Part shown: piece after piece, positions 53,674 to 64,000 of the stretch
How the letters are laid out: each line of letters starts with the position of its first letter
Numbering within the stretch: the first letter of the stretch is position 1
DNA from: Paulinella micropora
Lineage: Eukaryota; Cercozoa; Imbricatea; Euglyphida; Paulinellidae
DNA length: 64,000 nucleotides
Assembly: GCA_019918135.1 (NCBI GenBank)
Contig: WBZZ01006850.1
Span: forward strand, 112,501 to 176,500
Reading direction: 5' to 3'
Notes under the pieces: model-generated
What the model saw: the letters and a program-made list of their open reading frames with translations, nothing else
Databases searched by the model: none
Told to the model about the DNA's origin: nothing
Translations under genes and position numbers: made by a program

Positions 53674-54893
53674 TTATGGATTATTTTCATGGAAATTCCG
53701 CGAAATTTTGCCATGGGAGTTCATGTACGACAAACAGTTCACCTGTCGGGTAAACCAAATTGTCTGCTTTGTTTCCCCTTTTGATCCTGGTGCGAATGCA
53801 AGAGCGTCAAACTTTTTGAGGAAAGCAGTCATTCTCTTCCTCTCCTGTTGGCAACGCTGTTGTGGGTCCGTGGGATCATCCTCCTCCCTTTTCCTTACTA
53901 CCGAAAATCTCTCTTCCCACGCTGCATATTTTTCAATGCACACCTCCACGGCCTTTACGATCTCCAGTAGGTATAAGAGAAATCGGTAGAGGCTCACATG
54001 AGCCTGCTCCATCGCCATAGCCACCAGATTAAGATCTGTCACTGTGGCTGCAGCGTTAGTCAGCTTGGTCTGAGCGAGTGCCGCCGCTTCAGCTTCCTTG
54101 CGCAGCTGCTCCAAGTATCTGACGACATAGCTAGACAAAGCATCCTACTTTTTGACCGTCGCCAGTTTAGATCCACATGGACCAAGTCCAACATATCAGG
54201 TATGTTTTCCCCCCATACCTTCGTGTCCTTCATCCATTTTGCCTCCTTCAACTTCTCTTTAGCAGAATTCCAAGCCTCTACTGCTTTAGAGAATGCATCC
54301 GAGACCACAGGCCAGACCTCGTAATACTATTTGAAGTAGTTGCCTGCCTTCATTAGGTCAAAGGTTTGAGCCTGAGCAGCATTATTCCTCACACCCAAAT
54401 AAAAGTCTTCAGACCAGTTGTCCTTCACTTCCGTCCCTGTCATAAGGAACGTGACATCGAACTGTTCCGAAGGAATAGGAGTCGGGAAATAGTCCTAATC
54501 CCCGTTCTCAAACCTTGGATGCACAACCATTTGCAGTTCACAGAGGTGCAAGGACAAGAACATCCTTGCCATCATCCTTCTTACCTGCGAAGGTACCAAA
54601 GTTTTCAGTGTAGGTTCGGCTGGTGTGTAGCCTGTCTGAGCAATTGTGGGTACATCATACCCCCATCTAGTCAAAACACTTGCCTCCATTTTCAGCACAT
54701 CGAACACCTGCTGATCACGATGTCTGTTTTTGAACGTACTTGCCAGAGGGACAAAGTGAGCCAAAATCGTGCTTTTCCTGGGATCCTACTATATATTCCG
54801 ATGCTATATGTAGTAGAAAATCCCCCACAGCTGTCGATTGCAACGGGAGAACACACTGATCCTTGTAGGGATCGTATGTCGTCGTCGCAGACA
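53674..54893 (-). pseudogene. Unrecognised minus-strand coding region, alpha-helical
   Basis: Starts near 54893 with MSATTTYDPYKDQCVLPLQS and continues through AVGDFLLHIASEYIVGSQEK, RWGYDVPTIAQTGYTPAEPT, FSKAVEAWNSAKEKLKEAKW and NIPDMLDLVHVDLNWRRSKS to a helical end (YLEQLRKEAEAAALAQTKLT, LYRFLLYLLEIVKAVEVCIE). Several frames. The helical character and lack of enzyme motifs would suit a structural protein. No family recognised. Origin (host or old virus copy) open. Confidence 0.4.
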
Positions 54894-55420
54894 TGTTGTC
54901 CACCTACGTGTCAAGGTCCAAGTTTCGAGATCAGGGTCCCACCCTGTTGATCTCCAAAACCCCCTCTCCACCTGTAGTTTCCCTTTGTCCTGAACGACTG
55001 TAAGCACTACCTCACACGACCAGCACTGAGTACTGATCGTAGAGAAGCTACTTAACACACCTCACCCAGGTACAGTCAACAACAGTGACTGATCTGGTTC
55101 CCAGAGAGTGCGTCGTTCCAATTCCAAATCCTTGTGAGTTCGTAAAAAGGCAAAGTGACTCCAAATGTATTAAGACCGGAGGTCTAACCCTTACGAGCTC
55201 AAAGGAAAAGAGGAATTTCATAAAAAGCTTGAACACAACTGGTTCAGTACTAACCTCCACTTCTAAAGTAGAAAGGGAAGTCAGGAATGAACCCAAACAA
55301 CAAGCCAAAGGGAAAAACCCGCTAAAAACATAGTGTCCCTTTGACACGGGTCACTGACACGATGCGTTACGTCCGTAACCTGTACAAATGCCAAAACATA
55401 CCACAAACAACAACCCATAA

Positions 55421-55855
55421 GTGCAATTTCCCTTATTAAGCCATAAATTCCCAGTCACGGAAAAAAACTGCAAATGGTTGCGAAAGGGGATTAATATTCT
55501 CTGTAAGATGTCGGAGGAGAACAATTTTGAATCGCCTATGACTTTGGTCGATATCCTCCGGCGTTGTACTGAGACGGACCTTATGGAGGCTTTGACGGTT
55601 GACAGTATCCAGAAGGGGATGCAGAAGGAGATACAGGTCAGGACCGTGATTTTTATGGAGACACGGGAAGTATCAAGACGTCAAAGACTCATGCTATGAT
55701 GCATGCGCTGATTAGTCTGCTCGTGACTCAGGGGAGTCATTGGGACTTGACTAGTGAAGTCATGGTAACCGGACACATTGCTACTGTTGTTGGGAATGCG
55801 TTGGCAGTGACTAACAAAAGGCCGGTGAGGGTCTGGGGAGAATTTCGGAGATAGA
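55421..55855 (+). pseudogene. Unrecognised short coding region
   Basis: MSEENNFESPMTLVDILRRC and DLMEALTVDSIQKGMQKEIQ are in one open stretch, and HAMMHALISLLVTQGSHWDL with EVMVTGHIATVVGNALAVTN in another. Both look protein-like in composition. It may belong with the gene at 56156 on the same strand. No family recognised. Confidence 0.35.
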
Positions 55856-56155
55856 TCTTTCTAGAATTAATATTGATGACGGTAAATGACTCGCATCAGT
55901 GAAAAAAAGCTACGTTCATTACTGTCATCTCTCATATGATTACTGTGATCATATGATCCTGCTACTGATCGCCAGTACAGACAATAAAGGCAATAAAAAG
56001 GGAAATGAGACAGCTATAATGGTAATTTATATCAGGCCGGTCCGGGATGATAAATGGTAATATTGTGTTGTTTTACCACAATTCTCATCAGCAATCGAGT
56101 TCCGATAACGGTTAAGGAATAGGATCAAATGTGGAATAATATTGTGTCCTACAGG

Positions 56156-56732
56156 GAGTTTACATCAATGAGGAGAGCTGGGACGACCTCTGCTTGTTGG
56201 TTCCTGTAACAGTTCCGCAATTGAACAGTGAGAGTGCGCACAGGACCATGATGGCCACCGTTGATTTCCTGTACAAGTCGGCCGTGAAGTCTCGCAAGAT
56301 TCCTGAAGCGCTGAGGAAGCAAGTGCTCGTCTGGTTCGACCTCGGAAAAGTGCGTTACACGACGGGAAAAGATATCGACCCAGAAGCCTTTCAGGTCTTG
56401 TCATCACCTTGTACTTTTGTGCAAAAAAGTGTCATGTTTGATTTTGCCTGTGCAGGCTGAAACGGAGTTGGAAATTGGCAACGCGACGACCATGAAGGGC
56501 GACATGTTCAAGATGGCAAGTCTTCTTCATCTAACTCTGCATTTGGTCACCTAGCCTTTTCCGCAGTCATGACTTTTATGCATAAAAGTGTCACATTCCG
56601 TTCTTGCCAGTCCTTGCCTTTCACGTGTTTTCTGTTTTTGTTTTGCTGTCTTTGCAGACTGCCTGTACGCGGACAACTATACCATTACCTCGGGCTATCA
56701 TGACTAGCAACACAACAATTCAGTTCTATTAA
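56156..56732 (+). CDS. Unrecognised host-type gene with two small introns
   Basis: Exon 56156-56394 (after acceptor TCCTACAG) encodes YINEESWDDLCLLVPVTVPQ and KSAVKSRKIPEALRKQVLVW FDLG. Intron 1 (56395-56455, 61 bp, GT-AG, ending TTGCCTGTGCAG) leads to a 60-bp exon (56456-56515) reading AETELEIGNATTMKGDMFKM. Intron 2 (56516-56657, 142 bp) has a GC donor (GCAAGT) and ends TGTCTTTGCAG. Both introns are phase 0, which keeps one reading frame to a stop near 56730. Each intron holds a copy of the ACTTTT...AAAAGT palindrome. The left LTR of copia 2 must start close to its end. Function unknown. Confidence 0.5.
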
Positions 56733-56734
56733 TA

Positions 56735-57148
56735 ACACGAAGCTCTGACCAGTAAAGGTCTTCCGATATTAAATAAAACTACGTTAATGACAATTCAACA
56801 ACTTACAGAACTAAGAGTAACTGATCTATGGTAAAGGTATGTTCTAGTTATTCTAGAAAGAAGATTGGGTTTATATTTGGCAAACACAATCCATTTAATA
56901 GAATAACCGGAAATGAATAGTTATTATATTCCTACCCTATTCCGTTCTACACACCGCTCTGGAATACTAAAAATATATTGCCACAGTAATGCCGTTATTT
57001 CGGTAACAAGCAAGTAAAAGTGGCATTTCACACTAGTCAGTAAATATCCGGTGTGCGGTGGCAGTTATTCATATCCTAACTGTAATTAGTGATATGTGAG
57101 TTCTAACTAGGAAGCATTGACAATATAATAATGTAGTATTATACTACA
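56735..57148 (-). repeat. Copia 2 probable 3' LTR (left border uncertain)
   Basis: AT-rich, about 400 bp, ending next to the polypurine tract with TGTAGTATTATACTACAATA, which includes a 17-bp palindrome. Size is similar to the 396-bp LTR of copia 1. The left end is a guess. Confidence 0.5.
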
Positions 57149-57160
57149 ATACTCCCCCTG
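57149..57160 (-). other. Polypurine tract of copia 2
   Basis: CTCCCCCTGAAC reads GTTCAGGGGGAG on the element strand, the same place and kind as in copia 1. Confidence 0.65.
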
Positions 57161-57495
57161 AACTCAATATCACTAGAAGTGATGAAATGTGTCATTGTCA
57201 ATGTCTAAAAACTACGTCGAGTCATTCGTGACATTCGACCTTAAAATAAAGCGAAATGAATAAGCTGGCCCCGCCGGGCGGACACGGACGGAATGTATCT
57301 TAGCATTTCCGTCAGGATGTCCTTCTATTTCGCAATAAATGTCTTGCATCCAAGGAGCAGAAATCAACTCCAAGTTCAACCCTATTCGTAGCGTTGGTAA
57401 CCCCACATGAGTTGCTCAGCATCCTCTAGAAGAGAGAGTTCTCTAGCTTTCGTCAAACCTTCATCTGTCTCCATTCTACGGTGGGGCACTCCCCA

Positions 57496-58030
57496 TCAAA
57501 GGTGGATCACACTCCGTTCGAAGCGGTCTTCTTCTTCTTTTTCGCAGCAGCTTTCTTCGCCTTCCGTACCGGCGGGAGCGGTCCAATCGTCGTGTCTGCT
57601 GCGGGAATCGAATTCGTCCTCCTTGAGGTAGTCATCAAGTTTGACGGTGAACTGATTCACAAGAGCACGGAACTGCAGAGTCGGTAGAGGCTTGGTGAAT
57701 ACGTCGGCCAAGTTGTCCGTCGAAGGGGTATATCAAACAGCGACACGCTTCTCGCGAACTTGCTCAACCACGTAATGATGTTTTATATCCAAATGCCTGG
57801 ACCGTGGGTCACCCAATCCATTCGACGACACTGTAATTGATCCGCGGTTATCCTCGTGTATGACCGTAGGTTGCGGAACCGGCACCATCAGCTCACGCAA
57901 GAAACTCTGTACTGCGATTACAGTGCGGGTGCAATTTGATAGCGCTATCACTTCGGCATCCATAGTCGATAGGGCCACGGTAGACTGCCGTCGGGAGTGC
58001 CAGTGGATGGGTCCAGTCAACATGTGAATC
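57496..58030 (-). pseudogene. Copia 2 RNase H region
   Basis: VALSTMDAEVIALSNCTRTV, IHEDNRGSITVSSNGLGDPR, LDIKHHYVVEQVREKRVAV and ADVFTKPLPTLQFRALVNQF follow the copia RNase H pattern. Confidence 0.85.
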
Positions 58031-59382
58031 TCCCCATTGCGAGACCGGCGCGTGAAGCGACAATTGCCGAAGTCGGAGTGGGAGTATGAATTAAACTCAA
58101 ACGTTGCTGGGTCCACGTTGGACGGGAAAAACAATCCACGTTCCTCGCGTAGATGCCGGTATATACGACCGATCATAGCATAAGCAACATCGGGCGCTTG
58201 ATGGCCAAAAACGCTCAGCCTGTTGACAGCAAACGAGATGTGTGGTTGTGACATTGATGCCGGCCTAATCAATTCACCGGTGAGCTTGGGCAAGGTCCAC
58301 TGACGCAGAGGGCACTCCAGGGCCGCAGGCGCCGGCTCCTGTATAGTTGCAGGGGTCGGCGTCGGGTTAGCGTTTGCATATCCACGATCACGCAAGAGAC
58401 CACGTATGTAGGCCCGTTGGTGTACCAATAGCCCCGAGTTGAAACGTTTGAATTGTAGACCGGTGAAAACCTTCACGTCGTCCAACGCCTTGTACCGGAA
58501 CTTATGTTCCTCCAGACGTCGCTTCAAATTCTCGTACTGCTCTTCAAGCATACAGAAAACTAACATGTCGTCAGTTTTAAGTAATAGTACACATGGGAGC
58601 GACTTTGTACTGCGAATGAACGTAGGCGGGAACTGTTTGTCCTTCCCTGATAGGTAAAAGACACAAGGGTCCACAGTAGACTGTATGTAGCCAAGAAGCC
58701 GCAAGAACCGAGCCACGAAGTCATGCCAACGTCTCCCCGCTTGTGGGGATCCGTATAGTGCCTTCAGCACTAACCATATCGCCCGCGGGTCTTCGATCTT
58801 CTTAAAGTCACCAGGCGGCACTGCAAACACGATGTCTTCCATGTCGGCGTGTATGTATGCCTGGCTAAAGTCGATGACCTTAATCAGCAAGCCCAGACCG
58901 ACCATGATGGCGCAGAGCAACAACAGCGTCCAGTGGTGCGCAACAGGCGTTGTCGTCTCGTATGGGCTGTAGTGCTCGTACTCTTTCATCCTGTCTCCAC
59001 GCAGCACAAGCCTAGATTTATAAATTGTTTCACCAGTTGACTCATTTTGTTTAATGGCGTCAACAAAACCTGTGTGCACCGGAGTAATGTTGGCCCGTCG
59101 TGCTTCTTCCCTGGTTGCCCAGCGAACACAGTTGGCTCTGTAAAGCCCATCGATCTCGCTCTTGCGAGCAGCCATGATGTTCGGGTCGACCTTCTTTTGT
59201 TTCTCTGGGATGCGAAGCACATGCGTAAACAAATAAAAAGAATCATTGTTGCAAACAGCAACAGCTGAAGCGGCACCATCGTTGTTGTCGTCGTCGTTGT
59301 CGTTGACGTCGTCATCGTCGTCTTCGTCGAAAGCTAGACGTACAGAATGAGATGCATGGTGTGCAGGGCGTGGTTTTCTCAC
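58030..59382 (-). pseudogene. Copia 2 reverse transcriptase
   Basis: HTGFVDAIKQNESTGETIYK, SRLVLRGDRMKEYEHYSPYE, IKVIDFSQAYIHADMEDIVF, LVLKALYGSPQAGRRWHDFV, STVDPCVFYLSG and LLKTDDMLVFCMLEEQYENL, then LDDVKVFTGLQFKRF, closely parallel copia 1. Upstream is an acidic Asp/Asn run. Confidence 0.9.
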
Positions 59383-59657
59383 CCTTTTAACATCAACAAC
59401 ATTTTGAGGGCCAACGTTTCCATCGGTGTCGCGTCTTGCCTTCGGGCGAGCTAAAGGTGATTGAGGGAGTGGGTGTATGTTGACAACTGAAGCAGTATGT
59501 GTCGTGGCAGTTGGAACACAGAAACCGCAGTTGGGGTTGGCGACGCGTCGAAGCTCGTCCCCAGCCCAATTTCGTACTCGGCGACGTCTTCGTCTTGCGC
59601 ATCCGTTGCTCGAAGACCACAGTCATCCTCGTCGTCGACCGTTTGTTCTGGCAAAAT

Positions 59658-60700
59658 TTAACGCTTTACCCGTGACATTTGTGCTCTATTTTCCCAAAAA
59701 GGTACCGGTTGGTCTGGAGGCATGTCGTCGAACGACCAAGGTCGTTCGTCCACGTTTGCGTCGTAACCCCTCGTCGACTCGTCGAACTTCACATTTCGTA
59801 CCTCGACTATTTTCCTGGTCGTAGGAATGTAAATGCGATACAACCGACGAAAAATATTGTACCCAGTTAGTGTCTCAGGGATAGCCATCGGTCTCCCCTT
59901 CTTTGCGTCCTCCACTCGCACAAATGCCAAACACCCAATAGGACGTAAGAATTGTAATGGAAACGAACGACATAACGTGACCTCATATGGACTCATTCCT
60001 TTGTAGGCTCCCTTCAGTATTGGGGACAACATTCTTGTTGCCCACTCCGCCATGCACATCTCTTCCCATAAAGATTCAGGTAAACGTGCATCAATGCGAA
60101 GTGCAGTTGCTCTACCTCCATTCGTCATCCACTGACGTTCTGCTTTAGGGTTGGAGGTGGGCTCGTTTCGCGAAGTTGGCTTCAACACGATTCCCTTTGA
60201 TGAGCTGTACTCCTTCATCAGGTTTGTAACAAACTCACCATCAGTCCGCAATTGTTTGACCTTTTGCCGGTTTGCGTCTCAAAGAATGCGATCGCCTTCT
60301 CCACCCTCGGTTGGTAGCTAGCAGAGTCACGCGTAGGGAAATGGATGATGAATCCAAACGACCCTTTTGTTTCTATTATCCCTAGTTGATACAGGTTCCC
60401 TTGTAGAGACTTGACCGGCCATGGTCCACAAAAATCGATGTGCAGGGATTCTCCTAAGGCAAAATCGTCGTCAACAGGCGGATTACCCTTATAGTAAGGG
60501 TTGCGAGTCGCTTTGGCCTAGGCAGGGAGCACATTGCGTTGGTAGTAGCTTTCGCCAGTTGGTACCCGTGATCGTCCTGCCGGTTCTCTTTGCCAATAAT
60601 TCCATAACTTCGACGTTGCCGTGCCCTGTCCTCCTGTGCCACGTCATAGCCGACTGGGGCTTTGGATGTATTGGGATTGATAGAAAAAATGACCATACGC
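59658..60700 (-). pseudogene. Copia 2 integrase region
   Basis: TWHRRTGHGNVEVMELLAKR with PTQCAPCLGQ gives the HHCC head. MRTDGEFVTNLMKEYSSSKG and ESLWEEMCMAEWATRMLSPI, then FLRPIGCLAFVRVEDAKKGR, match core end and C-terminal part. Confidence 0.85.
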
Positions 60701-60899
60701 TCATCTTTGCCAGCGGGTTGAAGCGCACGTTCAGATCAAGAGGCACATCGTCAGCCTTATCCAGCCTATACAGCTTGTTGGGCATCATCCTTGAAAGACA
60801 GATGACCGTCGATGCATCGATGCGGATTGGTGCCTTCAGCACCACAGCCTGTCCATTCTGAAACACAGTTGCATAACCGTAGTCACAGTCCAATACCCC

Positions 60900-61120
60900 A
60901 GGCGATATGATGTTGTACGGTGTGCTAGGTAGTACATACGCCCCACGGAATACGAAGTCTGTGTGCGCTCCGCTCCCCACCCACGAAGGTAAAGCACGCA
61001 TCCGCCTGTGTGTTCACCTTGACTTGTTCCGTCGATAGCCCAGATAGCTTAGTCACTTTGCCTCGTCTAACATTACACAAAGGCAGAGAAGGATGCACAA
61101 TCGTACGGTTACAACACGGT
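60900..61120 (-). pseudogene. Copia 2 aspartic protease region
   Basis: STPCCNRTIVHPSLPLCNVR followed by KLSGLSTEQVKVNTQADACF, placed upstream of the integrase head, parallels copia 1's CNRWLFHEKAP stretch. Confidence 0.55.
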
Positions 61121-61361
61121 GTCGAAGATAGATGTACGTCGCCTATTCGTTCGCGCAAGTAGCACCACATCATCGCTTACCTCGTCACGCATAACAGTGT
61201 TGTCGACCAATACAGCATTGAACGCTCTCGCAACCAATGACGGGTCGTAGGGGATCTCACTTGGGGCTTCACTCTCCACGATGTATCGTTGCATGTTGGG
61301 TTTATAGACCCCAAACCCAGATAGTCGCCTATAGATCATTTAAAGCGCCCCAATTCTGTAC

Positions 61362-61970
61362 TTAGGCGGCAGTTGTGGGACCGTTACTACCGGTCCGGAC
61401 TCGTGAATTTCGTAGCGAGTCATTCGCTGTAGCGCAAACCACGCAGTCAACCAGTGTGGTACCAATACCACAAGCAGGACGAATTTGTTGTCGAGCCACA
61501 TCACGTAGCCGTGCGTTGCACTCGTCCTCTGCGTAGCTGGAGTGTGGAGCACGATCTTTCTTCCTGCAATTTCGATTGCAGTAGAAGACCCAGTTACAGT
61601 TATCGCACCGTCGGTGACGATTGACCGGAGTCTCGATGTTGTCGCAGTATTCGCAAAACTGTGGCGGGCTAGGGTTGGCATGGGGCGTTCCTGCCATAAT
61701 CAAAGGATTAGTGTGGTGTGTCGAGTAATAACGACACAGGGAAACGGTAGCCTGCCATCCTTCGGGGATGATGTTGAAACCCAGTCGCAACGACCAATAC
61801 TCCATCTCAATGATTGACGCATGACGCAAGCAGAAGTGTACGTCTATTGCCCAAAAATTAGGAGCCCCTGGAAAAGCAGGATGGGAGATGGATCTATTGA
61901 GTACCACGTTTCGTCGTAGTTGTGTCGGTAGCTCGATCTGCAGTCTCACCGGGGGCCGTTGTTGTGACAC
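61362..61970 (-). pseudogene. Copia 2 extra module: MYND-type zinc finger region
   Basis: Residues 106-151 (61518-61655) read CEYCDNIETPVNRHRRCDNC, NWVFYCNRNCRKKDRAPH and end EDEC, with MYND spacing C-x2-C-x11-C-x2-C-x5-C-x3-C and a closing His and Cys. Upstream, MEYWSLRLGFNIIPEGW matches copia 1's LPENW stretch. A protein-binding role is inferred from the MYND family. Confidence 0.8.
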
Positions 61971-62131
61971 AATCGCGCTTCTTGGTATAGGGGGTTCCTT
62001 CCCTTCCGCAAAGACTTCCTACCTATTATAGTTAACAGTGGAGGTATAATAGCTTGTAGACGTGCATTTGGGTACCAAGGGTCCTGTCTTGGGACAGTGT
62101 AGCTTCCTGAAGCCTCCAAGCGCCAATCAGC

Positions 62132-62275
62132 GGGCCAGTGTCTCGGGGGCACCGGGAAACCTTGCGCAGGGTCCGTCTTCCTATAAAGTTTCTGGATGAA
62201 TACCCAAGTGCTCAGCTTGTATTGAAAATCGTTCTCGTCCAGCTTTTGTTCGTCAGATAGCGATTCCCACGGAAT
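62132..62275 (-). pseudogene. Copia 2 conserved domain ending FPVPPxHWP
   Basis: IPWESLSDEQKLDENDFQYK, LSTWVFIQKLYRKTDPAQG and FPVPPRHWPADW match copia 1's 48289-48426. Unknown family. Confidence 0.7.
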
Positions 62276-62333
62276 CTCTTGAGGCCTAGAGCTGGCAAAA
62301 GATATAAAATGATGACACATGTTGCTCCTCTTA

Positions 62334-64000
62334 CTACGACAACGAAGCTGAAGACGAAGTCAATGCCGGTGCAAGCGACGATGATGTCGCCTCAGACTTG
62401 CTTTCTCCGCTAGCAGGTACATCCTTACCTTCAGTTCTTGTAGTCGGGTTGATCGGTACGTCCAGCAGCAAGTTGTCCACTTCTTGAAGCGTCTTGGGGC
62501 TAAAAGCCATAAACACAACAGCATTATTTCCCGATGGTAGTTTATCGTCGATGTCCTCATGTGTTGCAGTTGTTTCGCGTTTGCCGGCCGCCGTCGGTTG
62601 CTCGTAGCCATCGTCATCGGAGTTGCTCATCAAGTCGTCCATCGGGCTAGCAAGACCAGTCATGTCGTTACGGGCAGAGTCGAACACGGAAGCATGGGCC
62701 TGTGCGTGCCATAGCGATGTCGGGCGGCGCGTCCCCCATCGGTCCATCGTCGGATCCGTCGGCTTCGTTTCCGCCCGCAGTGACGTCAGCACCGATAACC
62801 AAGCCAGGCATGTCACCATCATTCTCGTCGTCGTCGTCGCTCTGGAGGGTCTGCAATATTACAATAACTAGTCAGAAAGGCAAGCCGAGTTAAATGTCCT
62901 ATCATTGTTGCCTGCCACGCAGGGCCTGCCGTCTGCAGTCCATATAACTGGGCTTCCTTCCTGTCTTCTTCGTCGTCCGCCAAGGGGCAAGGGTCCCAGG
63001 CGCAACAACCAATAATGTCGATGTGCGGGCACCACGGCTGGCTAGTCGAGGCAATATGGAGTGGCGGGACCTGTTGCACAGTCGCAGCAATCACAGGCCA
63101 AATCGTCCCGTTCGTCGCCATGGAGTCGGCCGGCTCTTCGACCAACGGTGCAGGAGCCGGAGCTGGATCGAAGGTTTCGAAGTCGCCTTCAACGTCGACC
63201 ACCTCCTCCATGACCAAGCACGACCAAGCGTCATCGAGCGGGTGTAGTCCCGTCCTCAACAGCAGCAACATTTGCTTGACCATTGCTACGGTTATTATTG
63301 CGATTATTGCCCCTGTTATTTTTGTTTTTGCCATTACGGGCATTACGAGAATTGTTTGTATATTCTTCCTGCCAGGACCTTTTACCTTGCACTCAGCTCC
63401 AAGGTGGCGGGGCTTGTTGGCGCACTCGGGCCGTTTGCACTTAACGCGGCACTTCGAAACTTGATGACGGTTGCTGCAGTTCCAGCACGATCCGCCAAAT
63501 AGTTGCCCCCCCCTGATTTCCATCACCGTAGAACAAAGCAGGCTCGTCGGCGACTTTTGGACCCCCAGTGGATCGCTTCGTCTCATTCATCATCGCCACG
63601 GCCTGCATCTGTTCTCGTGCCATCGCAGCCAAAGCCAAGAACGTCGGCTTGTTCAAGTCGTCGTAGCTAAAGTAGCACTTCAATCCGAAATCGGAGAAGG
63701 GCAAATGCTTTGCACCTTCGAGCTTCTGTATCAAGTTGATACATTTGTACTCGTCAGAGAAGGTTTGCTTTCTTTTCTCGAGTAGCTTGTATCGGTATAC
63801 GTAGACGTCCAGCCACACCTCGGGCTTATCCTTCGTTGTAAGCCGATCGTTGTTCAGCTGATGGATGAATGCAGCCGCAGATATAGCCCCAAGATGAGCG
63901 TATCGTTGGCAAAGGGCTGCCCACATCACATCCGGTTCATTTCCAGAGCGTCGAATCGTAAGCAAAGCTTCCAAGTTGCGTTGTGCCCCTTCCGAGATGA
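62334..64000 (-). pseudogene. Copia 2 gag with zinc knuckle, runs past the window
   Basis: MEALLTIRRSGNEPDVMWAA and LCQRYAHLGAISAAAFIHQL, then LNKPTFLALAAMAREQMQAV, are gag helices like those of copia 1. SCWNCSNRHQVSKCRVKC with CANKPRHLGAEC is the same double Cys/His cluster. The downstream part (62334-62822) is acidic and low in complexity. The N-terminus and the 5' LTR lie outside. Confidence 0.75.

Larger units (their letters stand above)
56735..64000 (-). mobile_element. Ty1/copia element 2 (minus strand), broken, runs past the window, MYND-bearing
   Basis: On the minus strand from right to left: gag with zinc knuckle, extra module with the FPVPP-HWP domain and MYND finger, protease, integrase, RT, RNase H. 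A polypurine tract at 57149-57160 places the 3' LTR just left of it. Its left border is unresolved, roughly 56.7 kb. The other LTR is outside the window, so age cannot be read. It has the same domain plan as copia 1 but is clearly diverged in protein sequence, so they are different families of one lineage. About a handful of interruptions. Confidence 0.88.

Noticed and set aside
51464-56571. Near-equal spacing (about 160 bases) within the two pairs of palindromes
   Set aside because: The intervening sequences show no similarity, so the spacing is probably coincidence.
62623-63785. Plus-strand frames opposite copia 2 gag
   Set aside because: Antisense shadows of gag, no domain.
1-64000. CRISPR arrays, rRNA, tRNA genes
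   Set aside because: None recognised on reading; repeats present are microsatellites or element ends.

Overview
The window is eukaryotic and made almost entirely of transposable elements. It holds a Helitron with a PIF1-type helicase, a Polinton-like virus relic, a tyrosine-recombinase retrotransposon, a Ty3/gypsy relic and two Ty1/copia elements. Spliceosomal-type introns and long simple repeats also point to a nuclear genome. The mix (Polinton-like virus, split-repeat tyrosine-recombinase retroelement, unusual copia lineage) suits an alga or another aquatic protist, but nothing here fixes the species. No rRNA, tRNA or CRISPR array was recognised.

Layout. 1-3.8 kb: decayed Helitron (HUH Rep motif, then PIF1 helicase) with a C/CT/CA/TA simple repeat inside the helicase. 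3.9-4.6 kb: microsatellites and an AT-rich stretch. About 4.6-21.6 kb: AT-rich Polinton-like relic. Its parts are an integrase, a very long fibre gene with a discoidin-like domain and an S74-type chaperone tail, a small membrane protein, a packaging ATPase, an adenain-type protease, minor and major capsid regions, a lipase and DNA polymerase B. 21.6-28.85 kb: largely whole Ngaro/PAT-type retroelement (gag, RT-RNase H, tyrosine recombinase) with split direct repeats. 28.85-35.45 kb: Ty3/gypsy relic with no recognisable LTRs. 35.5-39 kb: mostly non-coding, with one likely host exon block for an FAD-dependent oxidoreductase on the minus strand. 39-42.06 kb and 50.38-51.4 kb: an unrecognised plus-strand coding region split by a young minus-strand copia element (42,062-50,378; 396-bp LTRs, 5-bp target duplication). 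51.4-56.7 kb: mainly AT-rich sequence plus two unrecognised coding regions, one with convincing small introns. About 56.7 kb to the window end: a second, older copia element on the minus strand.

The most notable observation is that both copia elements carry the same extra module between gag and protease: a conserved domain ending FPVPPxHWP, followed by a MYND-type zinc finger. Two diverged copies sharing this layout suggest a copia lineage that captured a chromatin- or protein-binding domain. The second is the Polinton-like fibre, which combines duplicated phage-type shaft modules, a sugar-binding-like discoidin fold and a self-cleaving chaperone tail. Other points are non-canonical LTR ends (AGTAAG...CTTACT), a recurrent 18-bp palindrome that also occurs inside an intron, and 3'-end hairpins and start-adjacent TATA motifs in the Polinton-like relic.

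Virus-like elements are treated as fossils: families, parts and extents are given, and breaks only as rough counts.
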